64,000 nucleotides of DNA from CAWJLE01 sp963843645 (GTDB taxonomy: Bacteria > Chloroflexota > Anaerolineae > DAOTYC01), in contig CAWJLE010000003.1 in NCBI GenBank assembly GCA_963843645.1, forward strand, positions 930,001 to 994,000, read 5' to 3'. Made by a program: the position numbers and the translations under genes. This document shows positions 27,660 to 35,600 of this stretch, in pieces; positions within the stretch are counted from its first letter, which is position 1; each line of letters opens with the position of its first letter. The notes below the pieces were generated by a model. That model was not told where the DNA came from and did not search any database. It worked only from the letters and a program-made list of their open reading frames with translations.

Positions 27660-29739
27660 CTACTGCTGCTCCGGGTACAGCTGATCCAGGACTTCCTTCG
27701 GCAGCCGGGTGTTGCACCACAGGCTGTCCGGACGATTTCGGCTGGACGTACTGTGCCAGCGTCTCATCCGTGATAGGGGCGCCCTGCAGCCAGTACTTCG
27801 TCGGGACGGGCTGGCCGTTCAGGCACTTCAGCGCGAACGTCAGCGCCTGCGCGCTCACCCAGGTCGGCTCACTCGGGGCCACGCTCTTCAGACCCTGGTC
27901 GTTGTACTTCGCCCAGAGCTTGAGGAACCCGTTGTTGTCTTCACCGGTCATCGGGACCAGGGGTCGCTTGGCCGCCAGGAACGCCTCGATCGCGCCCTGG
28001 GTCATTGCGCCGCCGTCCGACCACACACCGTCGATCTGCGGGTGCGCTGCCAGCAGGTTCTCGGCCGCAATCTTGCCCTTGTCCAGAGCCCAGTCGCCGA
28101 ACTCACGGCCCAACACCTTGATGTCCGTGCCCTCAAAGGCCTTCTGTGCGCCCTTCCACCGGTCTTCCGCGATGCTGTTGCCCGCGATGCCGCTGATGGC
28201 GATGATGTTGCCCTTGCCACCCAGGTACTCAACCAGCTTCTTTGCGCCGACGTAACCGAACTCAACCTGGTCCTTGCCGACGAACATCGTGTACTGGTCG
28301 CCGTCCAACGCGCTGTTGAACACGATCACGGGGATACCGCTCTTGTAGACTTCCTCGATCGTCGGGATCAAAGCGGTCGGCGAAACCGGGGTCACCAGCA
28401 GGGCATCGATCCCTTTCGCCATCAGGTCTTCAATGTCGGCAATCTGCTTGTCGACACTGCCACCCGCGTCAGTGATGTACAGATCGGAGATCTCCGGGTG
28501 CTGCGAGGCCGCGTACTTCAGCTCCTCGACCATCTGCACACGCCAGGAGTTCACCACCGAAATGTTGCTGAACCCGATCTTGTATGGGCCGTCCTTCTTG
28601 TACTGATCGGTCTTGATCCAGCCCTGCGGCAACTCAGCCTTCTCTTCATTCGGGTACAGCTCATCGATCTTGGCCGGCGGCAGGTGAGTATTCGCCCACA
28701 GGCTGTCCGGCTTCAACGGCTGAACGTAGTCAATCAGGGTCTCATCGGTAATGGGAGCACCCTGCAGCCAGGCCTTCTTCGCAACCGGCTCGCCCGCGAA
28801 GCACTTCAGTGCCTGCTTCAGCGCCTCAGCGCTTACCCAGGTGGGCTCGCTCGGGGCGACACTGCTCAGGCCCTGATCGCGGTACTTCAGCCAGAGCTTG
28901 AGGAAGCCGTTGTTGTCTTCACCGGTCATCGGGACCAGGGGTCGCTTGGCCGCCAGGAACGCCTCGATCGCGCCCTGGGTCATTGCGCCGCCGTCCGACC
29001 ACACACCGTCGATCTGCGGGTGCGCTGCCAGCAGGTTCTCGGCCGCAATCTTGCCCTTGTCCAGAGCCCAGTCGCCGAACTCACGGCCCAACACCTTGAT
29101 GTCCGTGCCCTCAAAGGCCTTCTGTGCGCCCTTCCACCGGTCTTCCGCGATGCTGTTGCCCGCGATGCCGCTGATGGCGATGATGTTGCCCTTGCCGCCC
29201 AGCGCCTCGACCAGCTTCTTGCCGCCAACGTAACCGAAATCAACCTGATCCTTGCCGACGAACGACGTGTACTGGTCGCCGTCCAGCGCGCTGTTGAACA
29301 CGATCACGGGAATACCGCTCTTGTAAACTTCCTCGATCGTCGGGATCAAAGCAGTCGGCGAAACCGGGGTCACCAGCAGGGCATCGATCCCTTTCGCCAT
29401 CAGGTCTTCAATGTCGGCAATCTGCTTGTCAACACTGCCACCCGCGTCAGTGATGTACAGATCGGAGATCTCCGGGTGCAGCGAGGCCTCGTACTTCAGC
29501 TCCTCGACCATCTGCACACGCCAGGAGTTCACCACCGAAATGTTGCTGAACCCGATCTTGTACGGTCCGTCCTTCTTGTACTTGGTGGTGTCCACCATTT
29601 CCGTGTCTTGCCGAGGCGTCGTATACCCAGGAGCATTGCTGACCTGAGTATTCGGTGACGCCGCGAACGCTGACGGGACGATCAATGCCGCGAGCATTGA
29701 AACGGCAACGACCAGCATGAGCCATCTGTGGCTTTTCAT
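27660..29739 (-). CDS. Sugar-binding protein with two tandem near-identical binding domains (frameshift before stop)
   Basis: Extracytoplasmic receptor of the CUT2 importer. The start follows AAGGAGGG, and a signal peptide (MKSHRWLMLVVAVSMLAALI...AFA) is clear. Two periplasmic-binding-protein domains follow, about residues 55-380 and 381-690, repeating with a 978-bp (326-codon) period. Both contain YKKDGPYKIGFSNISVVNSW and DLYITDAGGSVDKQIADIED. The middle is identical, while the ends differ (SFVGKDQVDFGYVGGKK against MFVGKDQVEFGYVGAKK). The second copy has no signal peptide. One base near 27732 must be removed; the frame then reads PDSLWCNTRLPKEVLDQLYP and stops at 27660-27662, matching the end of copy one (PDSLWANTHLPPAKIDELYP). 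Confidence 0.88.
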
Positions 29740-29929
29740 TCATTCCCTCCTTAAGGAACTCTCAAGGAATTCTCGATCTAAACTGCACCTGTACCTCGAT
29801 CCGGACAATGCCCGGAATCGACCCTCTGCATCGTTAATCTGGGGCTCCCCTGGCCTCACCTCCTTCGTACTTCTCGCATAACGACCCATGACCCGAACTG
29901 AATTTTCGTCCACCTGACACTGCAATCCA

Positions 29930-30925
29930 CTAACGCACGCGGGTGCGCGCGTACATGGCAACGGCGCCGATGATGATGGCTCCCTTCATGGCCAATTCGC
30001 CGGGATGCGACATGTTGAGCATACCGGCCAGGCTGTATAGAACCATCAGGAACAGAGCCCCGGCCACTGTACCAGCCAGCGAGCCCTTGCCGCCTTCGAA
30101 ACGCGTGCCGCCAACCACGACGGCGGCGATGGAGTTCAACATGTAATCATCGCCCAAAGTCAGCGTACCGACACCAATGTAGGCTGCCAGCAGCAGGCCG
30201 GCTACCGCAGCCGCCATGCCGGAGGCAATGTAGCAAGTCATGACCACACGCTCCGTCTTGACACCTGACAACCTGGCTGCTACTGGATTGGCGCCCGTAG
30301 CGTACACGTGGCGTCCGAAGACCGTCCGCCCCATCACGACGATGGCGCCGGCGACCAGGACCGCCCACACAATTGTGGAGGCGGGTACGGGCCCAACGAA
30401 GCCTGTACCCCAGAAGCGATATACCGGCGGCAGCGATCCCAACGGCGCGCCGCGGGAGTACACGAGGGCGGCGCCGAGAACCACGGAGTTCATGCCCAGC
30501 GTGGCGATGAACGGGTTAATCCGCAGCTTGGTGACGAGCGTGCCGTTGATCAGACCGACAAGGAAACCGACGATCAGGCAAAGCAACACCGTCTGCGGGA
30601 TCATCTCGGGCCGGTTCTGAATCATCTGCGGCGCCATGACGTCGATCAGCGTGATCGTCGCGCCGACCGACAGGTCCAGACCGCCGGTCAGGATGACCAT
30701 CGTCTGCCCAATACCCACAATGCCCAACGCGGACGCCTGACGCGTCACGTCCAGGAGGTGCGTGGGGGCGACTGCCGCGGGCGCAATGATGGCCGACAGG
30801 CCCAGCAGAAGGGCCAGAGCCAGATAGATGCCGGAATTCCGGACCGCGTCCAGTATTCGATTCGCCGTAGCGTGTCTGGCCAATCCCACGTCTTGCTTGT
30901 CCAACTCACTCATACCGCTGGTCAT
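29930..30925 (-). CDS. Sugar ABC transporter permease 2 (RbsC family)
   Basis: A second RbsC-type permease, 331 residues, with IVGIGQTMVILTGGLDLSVG and ATGANPVAARLSG, and about ten hydrophobic helices. It differs clearly from permease 1, so the two are not a recent duplication. The start ATG at 30925 lies behind AGGAGGC. It is upstream of the binding protein with a 190-base gap that contains no gene. Together with permease 1, the ATPase and the binding protein it completes one importer. Confidence 0.93.
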   Translation of the reverse strand: MTSGMSELDKQDVGLARHATANRILDAVRNSGIYLALALLLGLSAIIAPAAVAPTHLLDVTRQASALGIVGIGQTMVILTGGLDLSVGATITLIDVMAPQMIQNRPEMIPQTVLLCLIVGFLVGLINGTLVTKLRINPFIATLGMNSVVLGAALVYSRGAPLGSLPPVYRFWGTGFVGPVPASTIVWAVLVAGAIVVMGRTVFGRHVYATGANPVAARLSGVKTERVVMTCYIASGMAAAVAGLLLAAYIGVGTLTLGDDYMLNSIAAVVVGGTRFEGGKGSLAGTVAGALFLMVLYSLAGMLNMSHPGELAMKGAIIIGAVAMYARTRVR

Positions 30926-30998
30926 AAGTCCTGCCTCCTGCTTTTAGACTTCCACGGATTCGCTCGGAAGTCTGGGGCGTCGCCGGACGTCCGCCGCC

Positions 30999-31757
30999 TC
31001 AATACATGACCCACCCGCCGTTGATGTCGATCGTGCCGCCGGTGACGTAGGCGGAGAGATCGCTGGCCAGGAACAGCACGACCTTAGCTACATCGTCGAT
31101 CGTGCCCAGGCGCCGCAACGGCATCTCATTGGTCCACTTCTCACGCATCTCCGGCGTCCAGTGCGCGAGCATCTCCGTGTCGATGATGCCCGGACACACC
31201 GCGTTGACGCGAATCCCGTACTTGCCGAGTGATCGCGCCGAGGATTTGGTGATCCCCAAGATCCCCGCCTTGGACGAAGCGTAGCTGATGGCACTCGCCT
31301 GCCCGCCGGTTCGGGCCGACATGGACGAGAGGTTGATGATGGATCCTCCACCGGAGTCGCGCATGGCCGCATACGCAGCCTGCGTGCACAAGAAGACGCC
31401 GTTGTAGTTGACCGATTGGATGCGATTCCACTCAGCAAGCGTCGTCTCTTCAAACATCACGGTCGAAATCACACCGGCATTGTTCACCAGGACGTCCAGC
31501 CGGCCCCATCGATCCACGATCGTCTTGACCATCGCCCGCGTCGAGTTTTCGTCCCGCACGTCTACGGCCACGGCCAACGCCTTCGCGCCGGTCGGATCGA
31601 TCGAATCGGCTGTCTTCTGCGCCAGGTCGTCCCTCACGTCACAGATCGCGACGCTCGCGCCAGCCTGGGCCAGAATTCGGGCAATCGCTTCACCGATGCC
31701 CCGTCCGGCTCCTGTTACGATAGCCACCCGTCCCGTCAAATCGACCATATTAGCCAT
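30999..31757 (-). CDS. SDR family oxidoreductase
   Basis: Classical short-chain dehydrogenase of 252 residues. It shows the cofactor motif VTGAGRGIGEAIARIL, then VLVNNAGVIS, the catalytic Ser in INLSSMSARTG and the YASSK Tyr-Lys pair, and ends TGGTIDINGGWVMY. The acidic residue in AICDVRDD after the second strand suggests NAD(H) over NADP(H). In this operon it probably oxidises a sugar or sugar alcohol; the substrate cannot be read from sequence. Confidence 0.92.
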   Translation of the reverse strand: MANMVDLTGRVAIVTGAGRGIGEAIARILAQAGASVAICDVRDDLAQKTADSIDPTGAKALAVAVDVRDENSTRAMVKTIVDRWGRLDVLVNNAGVISTVMFEETTLAEWNRIQSVNYNGVFLCTQAAYAAMRDSGGGSIINLSSMSARTGGQASAISYASSKAGILGITKSSARSLGKYGIRVNAVCPGIIDTEMLAHWTPEMREKWTNEMPLRRLGTIDDVAKVVLFLASDLSAYVTGGTIDINGGWVMY

Positions 31758-31772
31758 GTTTTCTCGCCTCGC

Positions 31773-32804
31773 TCAGTCCACCGGCTCGAGAATGATCTTG
31801 AACCCAACTTTGTCTTTGAACATCTGGAAGGCCTGCTCCCAATCCGTCACCGGCAACACGTGGGACGCAAGAGGCTTGGTATTCACCAGTCCGTTGGCCA
31901 TCAGTTGCAGAGCCTTGGTCCAGGCCTCAGGGATCGTGGCAAACATGCCGGTCATGCTGATCTCTTTGTAGGCCACCTGGTCCATGTCCCACGCGTACGA
32001 CTTTCCGGCCAGGCCCATCTGCGTATACTGCCCGCCCTTGCGCACCGCCTGCAGGCACATCGCGGCCGACGGTCCCGCGCCAGCGCACTCGAAGACGATG
32101 TCCGCGCCGTACCCGTCGGTCATATCGCCAAGCGTCTTGAACAGGTCTTCCTTCTGCACGTTGACGGTCACGTCCGCGCCCAGCTCCTTGCCCAGCTCAA
32201 GTCTCTTCTCATCCTGAGTGAGGCCGGACAGAACGACCGTTGCCTGGGCGGACTTGGCCACCTGCATCGCCAACAAGCCGATAGTACCCGGGCCCGACAC
32301 GAGCACCACGTCACCGGGCATGATCTTCGTTCGGATCAGCCCACCGTGCACGACACAGGTCAACGGCTCGGTCAATGCCCCTGCCTGGAAGTCGATGTTC
32401 GCCGGCAAGGCGTGGACGTTCACTTCCGGAACGATGACGTATTTCGTCATCGCGCCGTTCACGATGGAGCCAATCGACCGCCGATTGGCACACAGGTTGG
32501 GTTTGCCGCCCCGGCAGTAGCGGCACACGCCGCACGTGTCGAAGTACGTTTCGGAGGTGACGCGGTCACCCACCTTGCACTTGGTGACTCCCTCCCCCAC
32601 CTCGGCTACGACGCCGGCCAACTCGTGCCCGAGGATAATCGGCGGCGTGGTCTTGTACTCATCGTAGAAAATGTGAATATCCGTGCCGCACACCCCGGCC
32701 GCCTTCACCTCGATCTTGACCTGGCCGGCCTTCGGGCTCGGCTCCGGCATGTCCCGCACCCCGACGTTTCCCACGCCGGTAGCGTACTTCACTACTGCCT
32801 TCAT
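31773..32804 (-). CDS. Zinc-dependent alcohol dehydrogenase (sorbitol/threonine dehydrogenase-like)
   Basis: Medium-chain dehydrogenase of 343 residues. Catalytic zinc ligands are seen in AGVCGTDIHIF and GHELAGVVAEVGEGV, the structural zinc lobe has four Cys in CGVCRYCRGGKPNLC, and the nucleotide fold has VLVSGPGTIGLLAMQVAK. It starts behind GGAGGAAAT and is the first enzyme gene after the IclR regulator. A polyol or aldose substrate is likely from context. Confidence 0.92.
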   Translation of the reverse strand: MKAVVKYATGVGNVGVRDMPEPSPKAGQVKIEVKAAGVCGTDIHIFYDEYKTTPPIILGHELAGVVAEVGEGVTKCKVGDRVTSETYFDTCGVCRYCRGGKPNLCANRRSIGSIVNGAMTKYVIVPEVNVHALPANIDFQAGALTEPLTCVVHGGLIRTKIMPGDVVLVSGPGTIGLLAMQVAKSAQATVVLSGLTQDEKRLELGKELGADVTVNVQKEDLFKTLGDMTDGYGADIVFECAGAGPSAAMCLQAVRKGGQYTQMGLAGKSYAWDMDQVAYKEISMTGMFATIPEAWTKALQLMANGLVNTKPLASHVLPVTDWEQAFQMFKDKVGFKIILEPVD

Positions 32805-32859
32805 GATTTCCTCCTCACATCCAGTGAAAAATGCCTGGAACTATCGAGAACGTGCTTCG

Positions 32860-33579
32860 CTATCCATTGAACCTCGGAATATAACCCAGCCTGACGGAAA
32901 TCTCGTAGGCGGCATCGCGCGCCTTCTCGATCATCGACGGCAGGTAAGCCGGTCCAAAATGGGACGCCGCTCCAGAGAGCGTCAGGGCAGCAACGACGCC
33001 CCCCGTGCTGTCGAGAATCGGGGAAGCGATCGCCGTGATACCGCGGGTAATCTCCTCGTTGCTCATGGCATACCCGTGCACCCGGATGCGCGGCAGGCTG
33101 GCCAGCAATACGTCCAGGTCGGTGATCGTATTCTCAGTGAATGGGATCAGCGGATTTCTGGCGAGTAGTTCCCTCACCTTTTCATCGGCGAGATGAGCCA
33201 AAAAAACTTTCGAGGCCGCGCCGGCGTGGAGAGGGAGCCGACGACCAACCTCGAGAAATTGCGATCGGAGGTGCTTGATGCCTTCGACACGGGCCACGCA
33301 CAGGACCGCGTCGCCGTACAGGACTGTGATGTAAGTAGTTTCACCCGTCTCAGTTGCCAGCCGGGCCAGCACGGGTACTCCGGCGACGTTGATGTCCATG
33401 TCGTGGAGCACGATGCTTCCCAGCTCGAACATTCGCATGGAGAGGCTATACATGCTGCCGGCGCGTCCACGCTCGACGAAGCCTTCTCCCTCCAGGGTGG
33501 ACAGGAGCCGATACGCCGTACTGACGTTCACGCCGGAACTTCGCGCAATCTCAGTTAAGGTCTGCGCGGGCTTTTCCAT
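32860..33579 (-). CDS. IclR family transcriptional regulator
   Basis: Winged-helix repressor or activator with an effector-binding domain. The DNA-binding part reads LTEIARSSGVNVSTAYRLLS and the effector domain LHAGAASKVFLAHL and GITAIASPILDSTGGVVAAL. ATG 33579 is the first conventional start, but the same frame continues upstream through YESLSLQKALRILQTFS, which is the normal first helix of the family, to a stop at 33691. GAGGT eight bases before an ATA at 33675 suggests that the true start is there (ATA or a misread ATG). The palindromes at 33795-33848 are candidate operators for autoregulation. Confidence 0.9.
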   Translation of the reverse strand: MEKPAQTLTEIARSSGVNVSTAYRLLSTLEGEGFVERGRAGSMYSLSMRMFELGSIVLHDMDINVAGVPVLARLATETGETTYITVLYGDAVLCVARVEGIKHLRSQFLEVGRRLPLHAGAASKVFLAHLADEKVRELLARNPLIPFTENTITDLDVLLASLPRIRVHGYAMSNEEITRGITAIASPILDSTGGVVAALTLSGAASHFGPAYLPSMIEKARDAAYEISVRLGYIPRFNG

Positions 33580-33794
33580 GGAAAAAGTCTGCAGGATGCG
33601 AAGCGCCTTTTGCAGACTCAGGCTCTCATAGCGATTCTTTCCCCTCGGCCCTGCGGGACTGATCGGCTCGTCTATCTTAGTAACCTCGCATCATCGCATT
33701 GAGCGGGTCTGCATGACACAGCAAACCCACGGGATTAGAATGATACCGAACCACGCGTTTCAGACGCCGAAACGGCTGCAAGTATTGAGGCGGT

Positions 33795-33848
33795 TGAAAC
33801 TATTTTCACAAGGTGAAATGTCTAATTCATTAAGTGAAGACCGTTTCA
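33795..33848. promoter_or_regulatory. Nested palindromes, candidate IclR operators
   Basis: Three nested inverted repeats share the half-site (G)TTTCA(C): outer TGAAAC (33795-33800) with GTTTCA (33843-33848), inner TTTCACAAGGTGAAA (33804-33818) and TTCATTAAGTGAA (33826-33838). They sit from the -10 box into the first transcribed bases of the regulator's promoter, where a repressor would block initiation. Confidence 0.65.
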
Positions 33849-33876
33849 GTATATCACAAGGAGGCTCATCTGTCAA
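33848..33876 (-). promoter_or_regulatory. Consensus promoter of the IclR/sugar operon
   Basis: Reading leftwards: TTGACA (33876-33871), exactly 17 bases, TATACT (33853-33848). This is the best housekeeping-type promoter in the region and points at the IclR gene and the operon behind it, leaving a leader of roughly 170-260 bases. Confidence 0.8.
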
Positions 33877-33944
33877 TCGGTTTTGCGGTTTTTTCCCCAA
33901 ATGGCTTCATTCGAAGGGGCGCTTCAATGGCTGGGTGCTGACGC

Positions 33945-33995
33945 TTATGGGAGTCCGAGCGCCCGGCTCAGCTTGACGATGCTAACGTGATTCCG
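33945..33995 (-). pseudogene. Remnant of a second araM-like 3' end
   Basis: On the minus strand these 17 codons read RNHVSIVKLSRALGLP and stop. They match the end of the intact glycerol-1-phosphate dehydrogenase 250 bases away (RNRFTIVKLSRVLGLPLV). Nothing upstream of them aligns. It looks like the surviving tail of a lost or moved paralogue. The 33580-34205 gap otherwise holds the operon promoter, operators and two hairpins. Confidence 0.6.
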
Positions 33996-34040
33996 CGATT
34001 GTCGATCTTATTTAGAAGGCCAAATCGAGCTCACTCTCAC

Positions 34041-34075
34041 GCAGGCCGGCCCGGGCCAGACTAACGCCGGCCTGC
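34041..34075. repeat. Perfect inverted repeat 1 downstream of araM
   Basis: GCAGGCCGGC (34041-34050) and GCCGGCCTGC (34066-34075) form a 10-bp stem with a 15-base loop. There is no T-run on either strand. It lies between araM and the araM remnant. Confidence 0.65.
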
Positions 34076-34082
34076 CTCGCGG

Positions 34083-34123
34083 CTGTCCAGAACGTCGCAG
34101 GTACTCCTCGACGTTCTGGACAG
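34083..34123. repeat. Perfect inverted repeat 2 downstream of araM
   Basis: CTGTCCAGAACGTCG (34083-34097) and its exact complement (34109-34123) form a 15-bp stem with an 11-base loop, only seven bases from inverted repeat 1. It may act as a U-less terminator of the minus-strand araM or be a scar of a mobile element. Confidence 0.7.
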
Positions 34124-34205
34124 TGGAACTCGCGTCACAACGCCCGCATAATCCAGTCGAGCGGGCAATTGTCTCATTCCAAGAAACACCGCAATGCCAG
34201 AGTGG

Positions 34206-35456
34206 CTACACCAGCGGGAGCCCCAACACGCGGCTCAGCTTGACGATCGTGAAGCGGTTCCGCAGGTAGTGGCCGTATTGATACGCCAGCTCGACTTCTT
34301 CCTGGCTCAAGCCGAGCTCATCCGGCTGCGTCGCTGCCCCTGCCCGTCGCAGGTGCTCCGCGACCACCTCCGGCGATGGAACCCGCGCCGCTACGCGCTG
34401 GATGCCCTCCCATTGGTCGGATATACGCTGCTTCAAGGCGTCGAGGTCCGCCTCGGTCAGATCCAAGAAGGCCGAATGCTCCTTGATCACGCCCTGTGCC
34501 AGCGGACCGTAGCCCTGCGTAATCGTTGCGATCTCCTCGTCCCGGTCCGGCAAGGTCGCCGCCTCGAGCCGGTCGAGCATCTCTTGCCGGGTCATCTCTC
34601 TGATGCGCGCATATAGCGCGGCGACGTGAACCGTCGCCATGCCGACCTTCGCCCCGTGAGGGATCGCCGGACGATTCTCCTGCAGCAGTTTCATCTCCAG
34701 GTAGTGGGCCGCGTGATGCTCGGCACCCGACGCGGGGCGCGTGGCACCAAAGTCGAGCATGCACAATCCCGATTGGATTAAAGCCGCGATAAGTTTTCGG
34801 ATCCCCTCCAGTCCACCCTCGCGAATCTCGTCCGCGTGGCTGATACAGCTTTGAAGCGCCACATCGGATCGCTTCGCAATCTTCGGATCGAACGGTTCGT
34901 CCCACACCAGTGAACCCAACATCCAGTCCGCAACCGACGTGTATTTGCCGACCATGTCGCCGAAGCCAGCGGCGATCAAGCGGCGCGGAGCGTGGCACAG
35001 GGTCTCCAGATCGGCAAACACCGCGAGAGGCGGCTGACAGAGGATGGTCGTCTTGACGCCGGAGAGAACCAGCGGCGCGCCGATCGACGGGAAGCCATCC
35101 ACTGACGGGGCAGTCGGCAGGGAAATGAAAGCCCGGCCCATTCGATGGCTCACGAAACGGGCAATGTCGGTCAGAGTGCCGGAGCCGACGGCCAAAAAAG
35201 TACAGTCGCCGAGTGGTGCGCGCACCATCGCATCGACCAGATAATGCTCGTCTGCGATCACTTCCTCGCCCGACAAGACGATCGTGACGACGTCTGCGCC
35301 CTGTTCTTTCAGCGCGTGCTCCACGTGCTCGCCCAGCGCCTGATACGTGTTCTCATCCGCGATCAGCGCAAATCGGTTGAGTCCCTTTTCTTCGCAGTAC
35401 TGGGCAAGCTGCGCTACGGCGTCAGAGCCGATGTAGATCGGATAAATGGAAGCCAT
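34206..35456 (-). CDS. araM: sn-Glycerol-1-phosphate dehydrogenase (AraM/EgsA family)
   Basis: Reduces dihydroxyacetone phosphate to sn-glycerol-1-phosphate with NAD(P)H, metal-dependent, in the cytoplasm. The family is seen in VGSGTLTDIARFVSHRMGRA, SLPTAPSVDGFPSIGAP, AAGFGDMVGKYTSVADW and SGAEHHAAHYLEMK, which carries metal-binding His residues. The start at 35456 (MASIYP) is chosen because GAGGGAG lies just upstream; the in-frame ATG at 35477 precedes that site. 416 residues. The usual sn-glycerol-3-phosphate enantiomer is made by other enzymes; bacterial AraM proteins are often in sugar-use loci, as here. Confidence 0.92.
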   Translation of the reverse strand: MASIYPIYIGSDAVAQLAQYCEEKGLNRFALIADENTYQALGEHVEHALKEQGADVVTIVLSGEEVIADEHYLVDAMVRAPLGDCTFLAVGSGTLTDIARFVSHRMGRAFISLPTAPSVDGFPSIGAPLVLSGVKTTILCQPPLAVFADLETLCHAPRRLIAAGFGDMVGKYTSVADWMLGSLVWDEPFDPKIAKRSDVALQSCISHADEIREGGLEGIRKLIAALIQSGLCMLDFGATRPASGAEHHAAHYLEMKLLQENRPAIPHGAKVGMATVHVAALYARIREMTRQEMLDRLEAATLPDRDEEIATITQGYGPLAQGVIKEHSAFLDLTEADLDALKQRISDQWEGIQRVAARVPSPEVVAEHLRRAGAATQPDELGLSQEEVELAYQYGHYLRNRFTIVKLSRVLGLPLV

Positions 35457-35486
35457 TATGTCATCTCCCTCGTTCAAAAAAATGAT

Positions 35487-35592
35487 CCGTGATGCGTGGT
35501 ACGTAATCTGATCCGTAATGCTCGATCTGCAACCCGGGCGTCAGCGCGCCTCGCACCTCACCCATTACGCGTATTACGCATCACGCGCCACT
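35487..35592. repeat. ATTACGCATCACG-type intergenic repeat, copy 1
   Basis: Left arm GTGATGCGTGGTACGTAAT and right arm ATTACGCGTATTACGCATC form an imperfect inverted repeat built from degenerate ATTACGC units. A second locus with the same units is at 63586-63712. Confidence 0.7.
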
Positions 35593-35600
35593 TATTCTCG

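Noticed and set aside
27709..29658. 649-residue open frame on the plus strand
   Set aside because: It is the antisense shadow of the duplicated binding-protein gene, with no ribosome-binding site or recognisable domain.
25987..29739. Single 1250-residue sensor-transporter ATPase fusion
   Set aside because: It crosses the membrane without a span, the binding-protein end and stop are found in the next frame, and the ATPase has its own ribosome-binding site.
31416..32870. 484-residue plus-strand open frame
   Set aside because: It mirrors the SDR and zinc dehydrogenase genes; high GC keeps antisense frames open.
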